Below, piece by piece: positions 38,023 through 49,331 of a stretch of 64,000 nt of DNA. The stretch covers positions 25,259,492-25,323,491 of the forward strand of contig NC_092183.1 in assembly GCF_043641665.1 (NCBI RefSeq). The letters are read 5' to 3'. The DNA comes from Enoplosus armatus. Its lineage: Eukaryota; Chordata; Actinopteri; Centrarchiformes; Enoplosidae. The first letter of the stretch is position 1. The number at the start of each line of letters is the position of its first letter. Below the pieces are notes generated by a model. The model was not told the origin of the DNA and searched no databases. It saw only the letters and a list, made by a program, of their open reading frames with translations. The translations under genes and the position numbers were made by a program.

Positions 38023-40589
38023 TGCCAATGATTGTCCATGTGAAAACGTCCAGGAGCTCTCACCATCTCTGAGAGGTGTGGGATGCTGCCCCCAGGACTT
38101 TTCCTCTCAAGACACAAAGACCTGTTTGTCTTAGCTACATATGTATATGTGCTGCCGGAGTGTATAGGCAGCGCTGTATGTAGGTTAATTAGGTTCAGGG
38201 GATAGTGGCAGGTTTAGGAGGCTGTGAAATAGATCCAATTACAAAGATCCCAGATAAGGAGCGAGATTCTTTCAACACCCCTGAGGACTGGACATTAAGT
38301 TTACAAGCATTTTCAAGGATCTGGTTCATTGGATTTTATCTGTGTTATTTGGTTTAATATATTCAGTCTTGATGAGCCAGAGGCATGCAGGTCATTGAAG
38401 TTCCATACCCGTCTCCGTTTCCTCACGGAACTTTTGACAGCGTGAAATGACAATCCGCCCCTGCACGCATCTCCCACGTCAAAAAGTAATGAGATTGTGC
38501 TGCTGGAAATATCACTACAAAGCATCAGGCCTGCACTCGGGTCTGACTGCACCTTCAAACAGCGCTGCCTGCCAGCTCGCCTGCCTCGCCTGCCTGCTGA
38601 AAAAGAAACGAACAAAAACAATCAGAATCAGAGACAGAGAAACGGCAAGGGAAGCTCCCCACGCTGAGACAAACGAACACGCCAGGGTCTTTCATCCTGA
38701 GAGTGATTAGCCATCCGAAACGTTTTAAAACCCCGCTTTGAGTGTGTTCCTCAAACGAAAGAGTTCCATTGAGGAGTGGTAGTGAGATGTTTCTCGCTGG
38801 GAAGCGCCAGTGATCTAGTCTCTAATTGTGGCGTCCCTGACAAGGCTGGTGTGGCTGGGAGCTTTTTAAGCGGGGCTTTTTGCTACACTCTTGTTCCCTT
38901 CCTGTCAGATCCACCACCAAAGGCACCAGGGAACAAAAAGGCCCCTCAGATTCTGTTCTTACATCCATCTGCCTATTGCTTTGTGCATAAATACAGGCTT
39001 AATTTAACACTCTAATAGGCCCTGATGCTGGCCTAGTGTGACCAAGACTACAATAGGTGCTGTAAATGCAGTGTTTGGTTACAGATACGTGATGTTATCT
39101 AATGTCGTTTTCTGTCTGTGTAATTGCTGTCTTCATCGCTCTCATGTTCTTTTCATATTTCATTGATCGAAGTCTCCCAGCTTCAGAGAAGATGCAAAGA
39201 TTCTGACACATTGGCAATAGTGTTACCCTTCTTCTGCAGTATAGCAGGAACAAAGTCATGTTCAAGGTCTTTGAGCAGCATTCAGTACAGCTGGTAGGAG
39301 CTTTCAGAATTTTGGCACGGAAAACTTTTCGGATCCTCTACTGTTCAGAAGCCAGGTTGTCGAAGGTTTGAGGAATCGAAGAGAGGCAGTTTGAAGAATC
39401 AAAGAATCAGCGGTGGGAGAAGGAAGGGGAGGAGTTGGAGGGGTAGAGAGTAGAGGGAAGGGAAGGAGTGAAACCCGAGCTCATAAAAATCAGTATTATA
39501 ACAACATTAATTGATGCTGCTGAGTGCCATATGTGACGCCATATGGAAAAGCTGCCCCAGAGGCCTGCTATAATAGACAGCCCGCAGCGGTGCACACAAC
39601 TTGGCACATTTACAAACAAGGGACGTCCCATTAATATCAGCCACGCAGACCGAGCAGGAGACAGTGGGAGAGGGAGTGAGAGGGTGTCGGAGGGAAGGAG
39701 GGGGGGTGAGAAAATTACCTCATGTTTTGTTTGTTTGCCATCTTTAGTCCTCTTTTTTCTTTCTTTCTTTCTTTTTTTTGCTATTTATCCGCTTGCCTCA
39801 TACTATAATTTCGACCAAATTAAGAGATTTACTCGAGATGCATATCGGTATGCATTTACAACCTCTACTCCCACGGTTCCTTAATTACAGTAATAAATGG
39901 CCCCTCCTTTCTGGGTTGATCAGACCGCCCTCTGTCCGCCCAACTGTCACTCCCACCACAGATGCCCAGTGGTCCTTTCATCGCACACACTGACACACAC
40001 TTCAGCAGGTGAGGTGATTCATGGCACCTTGACAAAGGCGGCGTGAACGAGCTCTGTTTAACCTCTTCTATGCCTAATCACAGGGCAGCTGTTATTTACT
40101 GCTGCTGTCCACAGTTTGCACTGCTTGGTTGCCCGCTGTCCCTCCCCTACACTGCATCATGTCTTATGACATAGGCCGTCGATGTGGGCAAGAAATGATT
40201 CACTGGAAACGTCTTCATGGGTGGTATATATTATATTAATTGTATGTTCATTTATAATTGGATTAATGAAGTGAATCATTTATAGCTTGTAAGTAGTTTT
40301 AAGATCACAGCTCTTAAAATCAAAATGGGCACAATGGTTAAGTAAGAATTCGGTATTTTATGATCCCCAAGTTATGCAGCTAATGATTACTTTTTTATAT
40401 TTTCCACAAAATAAATTGTCCAAAAATGTCCATCACGATCTCTTAAACCTAAAATGACGTCTTTATGTTTTGTTTTTCCGCCCCGCCAACAGTCCAAAAC
40501 CAAAAGAGATTCGACGTCCCCGCCTGGCCTGGATGTACACGTGTCCGTTTTGTGCGAGGCTCTTCTGACTCTTCTGACGTGCCCAGAGC

Positions 40590-40613
40590 GGGGGGGGGGG
40601 CGGGGGGCGGGCG
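40590..40613. repeat. G-run tract
   Basis: Eleven G, C, six G, C, three G; fits the pattern of closely spaced G runs with one-base loops. Confidence 0.8.
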
Positions 40614-40767
40614 AGAGATCCTCATGAAACGGAGTTGTCAGACATTCTGTTGAGTTTCATAGAATGTGAGGCGAAACAAGAATAGCGTACAGCTGTTTCC
40701 TCCCTGACACAGAGGGAGGCAGATGAAGAGCAAAAGAGAGAAAAGAGCGAAAGAGGGAGGGAGGACG

Positions 40768-40793
40768 AGAGAGAGAGAGAGAGAGAGAGAGAG
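40768..40793. repeat. (GA)n microsatellite
   Basis: Thirteen GA units at the right edge of a broader purine-rich stretch that starts about 40720. Confidence 0.85.
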
Positions 40794-41070
40794 CTCCGCT
40801 CTGTGATGTGCACTGATGTAGCTGCAGCTCTAGGTCAAACGCTGCCAGTGTTTTGTGTTCATCTTCGTCTCGTCTCCCCAGTGCTCCTCTAAATTATTCA
40901 CAGCCTGAAGATGTGGCTGCCTCCTCCCTTCCTCTCTCCTCCTTCACTCCACACTGCTCTCTGTCTCTCTTCCTCTGTTTCCCATCCCTTCCTTTTCCTT
41001 TTTTTTTTTCTCATGTGACGGCTTGTTTCAGAGGCAATGAACAGAAGTTTCTCCTTGCAAGCTGGTTAAT

Positions 41071-41096
41071 CCCCCCCCCACACACACACACACACC
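41071..41096. repeat. Poly-C followed by (CA)n
   Basis: Nine C joined to about eight CA units, followed by degenerate CCATCCCATC-type sequence to about 41150. Confidence 0.85.
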
Positions 41097-42606
41097 ACCC
41101 CCATCCCATCCCCCATCCACTCATCTACCATCTACCACCCACCTTTCATCGCTGACTCCATCTCTCACACTCCTTCTTTCATCCCCGCTCGTCCCTCGCT
41201 TGCTTCTCCTGGCTGCCAGACGAGAGCCGTCCGCTTCTTTTTTAAGGGAGAGGCTGCCAGCTGTTAGCATCAACTCCTCGGTAGCTCCTGCTCTCCCCCC
41301 TGCGCCTCTCTACCTCCCTCGCTCTCTCTCATTTCATAAGATCCACGACGTAGCGGTTGGGCTGAGTGTTTTTTCCCCTCTGTTTCTTTTTTTTTCTCCT
41401 CTCTCAACTCTTTAATGATTTCCACTGACTTTGTGCTCATTTTATCTAGCCGAGTTGAGAGATAAACCCTGAGTGCGCACCAAATCCTCAGGCCAGTCGA
41501 AGGCACTGATTAAAGATGTGCCTGTCAGTCATTTCACCTTTAACAGACTGCCAGTCCTGTGCTGCTAGAAACCAAGGACTTTATCAGCCATCAGAGATTT
41601 GGTCATACTGTTTTTACTGAGGTATCTATCCCTTTATTGTTTGTGGGAGCATCAGACTATTGCAGGCAATGTTGCAAATCAGCGAGCGGGCAGAGGAAGT
41701 GCTTTTATTTTATCAGAAATGGGCATTCCTGGCTGTTTTGTTTTTTTATCCGTAAGTTGTTTCACAATTATACATTGATAGAGTGATATAAAATGACATT
41801 TACAGTAATGGAGTCCACCCCCGAGGTGCGGCGTAGCCAAACACACATGCAGTACCTCTGTGTCTGAATGTGAGGACTTGTAAGCCACCTGCACCTCCCT
41901 TGTAACAGATTATTATAGTCATGTTAATAGGAAGATGCGAGTAATAAATCCTGTTTGGACAGCAGGGGTGGGAGGATGAGGTGTGCCCCTCATGGACACC
42001 TGAGGAGAGAGCAGTTGAATCCAGTTCCAGCCATTTCCACAGGACACTCATTTGTAATTCTGTACCCTGCCTACAATAACGTTTGATCATTTCCAAGGGG
42101 GAGAGGAGCTGAAGCTTTCTACACCCCCCCCCAAACCCCCTACCCGCCCTCTCGCAATTGCTGTCACCCAGTATGAATGCCCCCTCTGGCCCGATGACAA
42201 GTCTAGCGTGAAACGCTTGGCTGCCCCCTGAAATTAGCAGTAGAGCCCCCCGGCGGCACATGCTTCTCATGACCAGCACACAGTGGGCCACAGCCAGATT
42301 CTTTTCATTATGGCTGTGGCCTGCCAGCCCCCTTACTCTACCTCCTTCTGCCTCTCCCTCCACCCCACCCTCCTCCTCCTCCTCCTTCCCCCTGTGCATC
42401 GGCCAGAGCTCAGTAAACAGCATCTGTAGTGCTCATCACATTACTGTTTTAGGGAAGAGAGGGAAGGAGGGAGCCAAGCTCTCTGTGGGTGTCGCTGTTA
42501 TTTCTGTGTATCGGAGCGTGTTCATGTGTGCATACAGTATGAGATTTGGTGTGAATTCGTATAGTATGTATATACTGAACATGTTTCTGTGTGTTGGCTT
42601 GACAGG

Positions 42607-42702
42607 AGGAGAGAGAGAGAGAGAGCGAGAGAGCTAGTAGTAGCAGTACGGAGAGAGAGTGAGAGAGAGAGAGAGAGTGAGAGAGGAGGAGAGTAGCAGT
42701 AC
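42607..42702. repeat. GA-rich tract with duplicated unit
   Basis: Three GA tracts separated by non-repeat islands. The word TAGCAGTAC appears at 42641-42649 and again at 42694-42702, each next to GAGAG, which suggests an internal duplication of about 53 bp inside the microsatellite. Confidence 0.75.
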
Positions 42703-43010
42703 AGAGCGATGCCTGGAGGCTCAATCTGTTCCTCACTGAGCTACATCAGTGTTAGAGACGGCGGCTTGGGCCGCGGGGAAGCCTCCACTCGCTCCATCAA
42801 ACTGTCAGGCAGCCAGCGGAGCTGCACAGGGAGACTCTCAGCTGCCCCCGGGGCCAGTTCAAGTCAACATCCCATTTCCTTGCCTCCTCGCCTAATTTCT
42901 CCTACGCCCGACTTAAATTTCCAATGCCCAGTGTCTGCCGCTGCAGCTCAGCAGCACCGGGCCCGGGGCCATGTCAAAACACTGGGAGGTGCTGAGGGTT
43001 GTACATGCTC

Positions 43011-43037
43011 GTGTGTGTGTGTGTGTGTGTGTGTGTG
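43011..43037. repeat. (GT)n microsatellite
   Basis: Thirteen GT units. Confidence 0.9.
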
Positions 43038-43152
43038 CATTCACCTCTGAAGGCGAGATAGCGAGCTAGTTACAGTCACCCGGTCAGCAGTGACAAGAAG
43101 AAGCCGAGGGGAGCCCTATGAAAGACGAGGTGCGAAAAAAAAACATAAATCA

Positions 43153-43191
43153 GTGTGTGTGCGTGAGTGTGTGTGTGGGGGGGGGGGGGGG
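43153..43191. repeat. (GT)n followed by poly-G
   Basis: GTGTGTGT-type tract with interruptions, joined to about fourteen G; followed by a TTCTC repeat. Confidence 0.85.
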
Positions 43192-43375
43192 TTCTCTCAT
43201 TCTCTCATTCTCTCTTACCTATGTTCCCATTTTTCTTCCACGACTATATTCATAACACAGTTGTGTACTCCCTGTCCCTTCAGGTTTCTGGCAGTTTTCT
43301 TCCCTCTCTCTGAGCTGAATAAATGCTCCCCGTCCTCTCGTACATCTGCCATTACTGTCTGCTTTTCCTCGGCAG

Positions 43376-43444
43376 ACTACTCCAAGGATCACACCAGCAG
43401 CCCAGCCGGCTCTGTCACTCCCCCAGCGAGTGCTGAAAGCAAAG
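43376..43444 (+). CDS. Candidate exon (69 nt), Ser/Pro/Thr-rich
   Basis: The acceptor is CTGTCTGCTTTTCCTCGGCAG and the donor AAAG|GTTGAG. At 69 nt the exon is a multiple of three. Entered with one base carried in from 36869, the joint codon is GAC (Asp) and the exon reads YSKDHTSSPAG in its first half and SVTPPASAESK in its second, a composition typical of disordered linkers in nuclear proteins. In phase 0 it reads less naturally (begins TTPRITPAAQ). The preferred phase leaves one G; joining it directly to 49222 would give GTG then TGA, an immediate stop. So either another exon with length 3n+2 lies between them, or inclusion creates an alternative carboxy terminus. Without splicing at the donor the frame also ends at once (GGT TGA). 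Confidence 0.4.
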
Positions 43445-43835
43445 GTTGAGGGATTTCTCGTTGGAAAGGACAAGGCAGTCCTCTAATTCAGTGAAGAAGG
43501 GGGACAGCTCTTCAAGTTTACCCCCACCACTATCACCATCAATCTGTCCGTGCATCCCCTCCCCTTCTTCCTCCTCGACCTCACCACATACTTTGCATGG
43601 AAGTGAAACGGAGCGCTGCCAGGTCTCTGTGCTGTTTACATGGACTCTGGGTAATGTTAAAGTCTGCTTAGTTTGGCCCCAGGTCAGGACTATATCTTTC
43701 CTCACCACGGCTTGATTTACATGGCCCCCGCTGACTTTCTTTAAGTGTGTCAGGGCTGAACCAGAGGCCTTTGTGTGTGTCTGGCTAATGCAAAGAGCAT
43801 TTCTCTGGGCTTGTCTTCTTCAGTCCTCCTTCACT

Positions 43836-43838
<3 letters not shown>

Positions 43839-43867
<29 letters not shown>
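43839..43867. repeat. (CT)n microsatellite
   Basis: About fourteen CT units. Confidence 0.9.
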
Positions 43868-43872
<5 letters not shown>

Positions 43873-43926
43873 CAATGGGCCTCTGTGAAAGGAGCTTTTG
43901 CTGAAGCCGTCTCTCTGTTTGCACAG

Positions 43927-43962
43927 CCAACTCCAAGGTCCCAAGCTCAAATATGGTTTTAC
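43927..43962 (+). CDS. Weak micro-exon candidate (36 nt)
   Basis: Preceded by CCGTCTCTCTGTTTGCACAG (good acceptor) and followed by GTGAGA (good donor). Length is a multiple of three. In the phase left by the exon at 43376 it reads ANSKVPSSNMVL, compatible with a serine-rich linker. It keeps the phase unchanged, so it does not repair the frame into 49222. Using the poorer GT after ATG (29 nt, 43927-43955) would repair it, giving ANSKVPSSNM before CDSESD, but that donor (GTTTTA) is weak. Confidence 0.2.
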
Positions 43963-44164
43963 GTGAGAGCCTGTCTAGGCGTCTTCTGCTGGTCGATATC
44001 ATTTCTACCCGGCAGAGCTTTTTCTCTCAATCTCATTCCCTCTGGAGCCTACATCTTCACCGGGATCAATACTTTCCTAATCCAGAGCTCCTAGGCTGAC
44101 CCAGGGTAATCAGCTGACTTCCCATGCTGCCTGCTGGGGAGGTCAAGGGTCAAATGGCTGTATA

Positions 44165-44186
44165 GATTTGATCCTGCGATCAAATC
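44165..44186. repeat. Perfect 9-bp hairpin
   Basis: GATTTGATC, loop CTGC, GATCAAATC. Each arm contains GATC. Short perfect palindrome, possibly chance. Confidence 0.55.
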
Positions 44187-45640
44187 ACTTTGCTAGGTGG
44201 TGCTTTCAGACGCAGCTAGTGGGGTCAAGAGCAATCACTTGTTTTTCCTCTCGCTCCGTGGTTGAGAGAGTTAAATGCAGTGGTGCTACGTGAGCCATGT
44301 AAACCCTAATATTGATACAGCACCAAGTTCCCAAAGCTGGTTTTAGTTTTTGCCCTGTTTAGGTGCACAGTAGCCATGAAATTGTTATCTGAAGCATCCA
44401 AAGATGTTTATGTCTTTATACGACTATTTTCTACTTTAACATCATTTCAGCTTTGTAGTGACTCGCAGCTTTCTGAGTTTGCTTCGGCGAGGATGAGAAC
44501 ATAAGAGCATGCATCAAAACAAACGTCCTGCTGATGAATCATGAAAGCTTGAGTTTGAAGTAAGGCTTCACCACAAGGCCAAAGAGACCTTCAGATATCC
44601 CGCTGACGTTTCCGGCCTGGCAGGAGGTCCCCCAGCAGACCGGAGGCTCTGCTTCCACGCCCCATCAGAGTGGCCACGGCGCCGACGTCCCCCACACCTC
44701 ATCCCAGCATCTGCAGGAGGGAAATTGCGGGTGGAAATTGGTGTTGTTCCACCAGTATCCAACACTGCTTTGGTCCTCGACTATCTAAATGGACCATTAC
44801 CCCCTCTGTGTGCTCTCACTCTAGGAGATGTGGGTTTGTCAGCGCTCTCTCCCTTACAATCAGGGGGTATCTCAGTACATGTCCCTGGAGGGATGTCTTC
44901 TAAATTGAAGCCATTTCTCTCGTCAGTATGAAGACGTCTACGTTTTTTGCATTGATGTCTTGTCACCTTATTCACTTGGACGGGGGGAACAAGTGTCAGG
45001 TTTTTCTTTTTCTTCTCGCTTATCCAGTTTTTGATTTAACACATTCAATCACTGGTACAAAGCAATGTAAATATTTTCAGGGATCAAGATGTAGTAGCCT
45101 CATCCCAAACGGATCAAGTCAGTGTCAAAGTCGGTGCAGCATTGTTTTAGAGTGCCATGAATGGAAAACAGCTGGAGACTTGTGAACAGTGTGAAATCAA
45201 CTGGCAACACTTGTCATAATGACTTTGATAAAACAGAAGATTTTGTCACAAATTGTTGTTATACGTTTTATTTATTACTTGATGTATTTTGAATAGGAAC
45301 CGACAGTGACACTTAAATGCCAGCAGCACAGGCAGCTCTTGTTTTGCCTATTTTTTTTTCTTGATTTCTTGCAGCAAGTACAGGGTTGCGATCAGTATTC
45401 AGGCAGACAGTCGTTGACGCTGTGCCAGCATTTGCGTAGCCGGGCAAGTTCCCCCTCTGTTCCTCTCTCTATCTCTGAGGCAGAATTCATGGCAGACTGT
45501 CCTCCGAGTGTGACAAGTGGAACTGTGTGATTAATTTGGCCAGTCATTTTAATGTGCTCCGGGATGCGCGACGCTTATTGTCTTCCCCTTGCACGTCTAT
45601 CGGAATCTGCCAGAGAAAATGTCCAGGAGAGTCGAGACAT

Positions 45641-45665
45641 CCATCCCTCCCTCCCTCCCTCCCTC
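45641..45665. repeat. (CCCT)n tract
   Basis: About six CCCT units. Confidence 0.85.
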
Positions 45666-46006
45666 TGTTTTTTCCCTCTTGCTCCTCTCTCCTCATCCCT
45701 GCCTCATTTCAGGGCTGAGCTACAGGGTCGTCATGGGGGCCAGCCCAGGTCGAGGCCTGGCTCCAGCCAGGGCCGCTGGCGGAATAAATCTCCTGTCTCT
45801 GAAGTGTTGAAAGCTGTGTAAATGTCAAACGCATCCGTCTGATGTGCTGGCGGAGGGGAGGGAGGGTTGGAGAGAAGGTGGGATGCTGGGAGGGAGGGTT
45901 GTGGATGAGCCATCCGCTGAAGCTGGTCCCCCGTTACCCTTCGTAGCTGGCGGTTGCCAGGTGCAGATGTTGCTGCTTGCTCCCTGCCTCTGAAGAGCCA
46001 GCCAGG

Positions 46007-46070
46007 TTTTTTTTTTTCTGTTTTTTTTCTGGGTTTTTTTTTTGTTTTTTTTTGGTTTGTTTGGTTTGTG
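46007..46070. repeat. T-rich low-complexity tract
   Basis: T homopolymers interrupted by single C or G and ending in GGTTTG units. Predicted peptides rich in K or F over it are artefacts. Confidence 0.8.
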
Positions 46071-47812
46071 AACATCTATGAGAGACACAAACCACTAGGG
46101 GCTTGGCTCCTGTCAGGCAGCTTAGTGAGCTGCATATCTCTCCGATTTTAACAATGTCCCCTCTGACCACCAGACGTGCTGTTTAGGGAGGTTTCTGTTT
46201 GGGGTTTGTGGATTTGCATTTTCATCATTTGGTTTTCTTGTATTGCCTTGCTGGAAATGTTTTACCCAGTGTAGATATTCAAAGAACCATAGGGTGCTAA
46301 ATGACGTGATCCTCTTCTCACACCCACGCATTCACAAATGTGAGCTTCAATCTTGTACTTTTATAGGTTCATTGTATTCTTTTCTTTGACTCGACCATTT
46401 GCAATAGCCCAACAGGGCAATCACGTACAGTACTTAAAAAAACTGCTCTAACACTACCTCCATCCATCCATCCCTTCATTTCTATAGCATCCCCCCTGCC
46501 TGTTCTTACTGTTGTTTTGTTCCCCCTTTCCACCTGCCTCTCTCTCCCCTGCTGTGTTGTGTCTCTCTCTGCCTCTGTCTGAGCCGTAGCTAGTATTCCT
46601 CTTTACGCTCTGCTGCAGTGCATGCTTCTTGTAAAAGGATAAGCACCACGCTGTGCTCTTTTGATATTATTTTTCCTCCTCGCCAGCTCCAGCCTTGTGA
46701 GGCCTCATCTCTAGTGTCATGGCTACCGCTGCAACAACAAGGCCAAGCATGCACCCAGGGAATAGACAGAGCCAGTTGCTCATCTCCGTCACCTAGGGTT
46801 TAAACTCGTCCCCGGTAATAGAGGAACTCGCAACCGCTGTGAGATGGAAGTCATCTGTTCAGCTGCATGCTAAGAATACATTTACACCGGTTTCCTGGGG
46901 GTAGGGGTAGTTGGAGATTGGATCAATTTTGCTTCTTTTTTTTTGTCATTCGTAGATGGATCAAGATGGAGAGAAACATTGTTTTGAATGTGTCTCCGTT
47001 CAGATAAAATGCCAGAGTGGTGAGGGAACAAATGGGTGGTGATTACAGGTTGTGGTGTGCCCCCAACAGAAATGGCTGACAATTAATTTGTCCCCAATCC
47101 GTAGTCTGAATGTGGAATTGACTGACAGGAAGCCTAAGCCACTTTCTCTTTTTAATGCCCTGCACTATGTAATGAAGGTCTCTTGACAAGCAAAAGCCCA
47201 GAAATGAGGGTTTGCAAACGTTCCCCAAGTGAAAAGAGGGTGACACTAAAGACTTTTATTTTCTCATTTTATTATTAGTGGTCATTACCTATTTCAGTTT
47301 AGGTTTCCCTTCATTTCAGAGCAAGTAATCAAAATTGTTTCATTAATGTTGAACAAAGAAAACACATTAAAATGTTCTTCTATGGCATTTGCAATATTTA
47401 TCTAATATAAGCAGCCACACTGTCCACCACACTTACACAAGCACACTACTTGAATGATAATAATTGTCAGGCCATGTTCTCAGGGACATATTCTTACAGC
47501 GTTGTGATGCATTCTTCCTTTGCTTTCACACGCATTTGCTTGATGGCCAGTGACAGGCTCTGGAATGACGAACAACAATCACTTCAACGAGTAGAAAGCC
47601 CCACACTGAACCTATCCTTTGACTGTATTTAACCTCCAACAACAACAGGAGCTCAGGCATTTCTTGGAGTTCTAATTCTGCAGATAGAGATGCAAACACA
47701 ACAATGAATAAGGGGTTGAGCCACAATGTTTTTCACTTAAAGCTTCTTCCAGCAAGGACTCCTGCTGTATCCCTTGTCTTTGCAGAGTAGAATGAATCAC
47801 GGGGCACGGAAG

Positions 47813-47856
47813 CCCCCCCCCCCCACACACACACAGACACACACACACACACACAC
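47813..47856. repeat. Poly-C followed by (CA)n
   Basis: Twelve C, then about fifteen CA units with one GA interruption. Confidence 0.85.
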
Positions 47857-48539
47857 TCTCCTCTCCTGAGAGATCTTGGCCACTGAGCCCTCGCACTGAT
47901 TACTCTCGTTACTTAATTATACATTTGGACCCACCACACTCGCAACAAAGGGCCGCTGTGCCTCCATTGACCCAGCTCCCTCCTCATTGTGCCCGGCTCT
48001 GAAAGGGAGTCAAACAAAATAAAGAGGGTCCACTTAAATATGTTGCCACAGGGACTTAATTGACAGATTGATGGCAGTTTTTCACTGGGGGCCCTCTCCT
48101 TCTCTATGTGGCTCTTCGCTTGAATTGCTCCTCATGCGTCCCGCTGTGAGGTCCAGTGGGACTGGCCTGCAGCTCGACCACTCCTGTTTCCACAACTTCA
48201 CTCTCTATTGTCTTGGGGGAGAGAGTTCCCCGCCAAGAGCATTTAGCAACAAATGAATGTGAGAAACCAAAGCAAGGATCTTGTGGGTTGGATTTAAGCT
48301 GAGGAATGTGGTTATGTTTACCATAAAAATGATTTAAATTATCAAACTGTCAGGATGGGGTGTGAATTATATGTACTGAATAAACCATTTGGGGGGAAAA
48401 AATCAAGCCAGGGTTATTGGCTTTACTTTAACTTCACATATTCTTTACTAAAGGTGAATACAATTTCCAGTATTACTCTGAGTCGAATCTTTTTTCTCTT
48501 TTTTTTTTTATTATTCACTTAAAAGAGTTTTCTGCCTGT

Positions 48540-49000
48540 GAACGCATCAGGCCGCGGACCTCTTCTCAAGATATTTGAGCCTGATCACTTCCCATTTTAA
48601 AGGGGAAATTACTTGAAATGAAATGTGAAGTGTAAAAGAAAAACCCATTTCACGTCTTGACTGAACGGAAGGTGATTTGGCCTTTGGCCGTGCTAGACAA
48701 GGCATGTTTCAACCTCTCTTGTTATTTATTTCCTTTATCCCCGTAGAAGCCTGACATACAAATTAAAGAGTGGTTTGTCACAAGGCGAATTTGAAATACC
48801 ACACTTAATAGGCACTGTGTTTGAGTATTCAGAGAGCCTAAGCTCTCTGTGTCCTTGAGATACTATCGTCCAATTTTAAAGCGCTCTTAAAAGGCTAAAT
48901 GACAAGCTGCAGCTGAATGCAAAGTCATTGAACAGGCTCTTTATAATAGAACCCAGTGTATAGTATTATTCATTTTTTCATCTTTTGTAAATTTACAGAA
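48540..49000. promoter_or_regulatory. Candidate intronic regulatory block
   Basis: Repeat-free, moderately AT-rich sequence with words such as CCAATTTTAAAGCGCTC and TTTATAATAGAAC just upstream of the mini-exon at 49222. Flanking introns of alternative micro-exons are often conserved in vertebrates; whether that holds here is unknown. Confidence 0.22.
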
Positions 49001-49221
49001 TTGAATTTGCAACAGAAACACCAGCATTTCGTCTTTTGAAACAACTCTTTCAAACTACCACGCTCTCCTTTCCCTATTCATCCTCTGCCGTTTGCACTGA
49101 AAACAGTCAGCGAATGAGAGGTTGCACACAAAAATAACATCTGCACTGATTATGGGCTACTGGGGGGGAGCCAAATGAATAATTCCTTATATTTTCTGTG
49201 TCTGTCTCTTTTCTGTTACAG

Positions 49222-49251
49222 TGTGACAGCGAGAGTGACATTGACGACAAG
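49222..49251 (+). CDS. Mini-exon (30 nt) encoding acidic segment CDSESDIDDK
   Basis: The acceptor is GTCTCTTTTCTGTTACAG and the donor AAG|GTAAGA, both near consensus; this is the best-scoring exon by eye in the window. In phase 0 it encodes CDSESDIDDK; one other phase hits TGA at once and the third gives a basic peptide with no continuity. Its phase-0 end joins the exon at 59634 in the same phase, and the two peptides have matching acidic and serine-rich character, which is hard to get by chance. SESD/SDxDD patterns are typical casein-kinase-2 type acidic tails. The exon is a multiple of three and may be alternatively spliced. The gene is not recognised. Confidence 0.55.
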
Positions 49252-49331
49252 GTAAGACTGCTTTTCCTGTGTTTATTCACCCACCACATGAAGTGGCTGA
49301 GAGTTGTGAATAACAAATTTCTCTCTCTCAG

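Larger units (their letters stand above)
36870..43375 (+). other. Probable intron, non-coding
   Basis: 6.5 kb between two candidate mini-exons. Contains GA, G and CA tracts, a 9-bp hairpin at 37858-37880, C/T-rich sequence at 40850-41420, and a GA-rich block at 42607-42692. A splice-flanked 54-nt open segment at 39240-39293 was rejected. No other gene seen. Confidence 0.45.
43445..49221 (+). other. Probable intron, non-coding
   Basis: 5.8 kb between candidate exons. Holds CT, CCCT, T and C/CA tracts, a 9-bp hairpin at 44165-44186 and one further weak exon candidate at 43927-43962. An acceptor-like site at 45367 (TTTTCTTGATTTCTTGCAG) has no convincing donor after it. The frame break between 43376 and 49222 makes this the place to look for a missed exon. 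Confidence 0.45.

Noticed and set aside
39240..39293. 54-nt segment with good acceptor and donor GTAGGA
   Set aside because: In the phase required by the exons at 36840 and 43376 it contains TAG, so it cannot lie between them; the phase-0 peptide has no resemblance to the neighbouring reading.
41800..42423. Minus-strand open frame of 207 codons
   Set aside because: The N-terminal part is translation of a CCT/GGA-rich low-complexity stretch and the rest has no recognisable motif or splice structure.
42709..43050. Plus-strand open frame of 113 codons starting beside the GA tract
   Set aside because: It ends by translating a GT repeat and has no convincing donor; may be near a promoter but is not supported as coding.
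45368..45530. Open frame following a strong acceptor-like site
   Set aside because: No usable donor and the phase left by 43376 gives no continuity; could be a terminal exon but nothing supports it.
45712..45810. Segment after CCTCATTTCAG open in the phase of 43376
   Set aside because: The 36-nt version ends at GTCGAG and the longer one stops after about 30 codons; donors weak and composition GC-driven, so not called.
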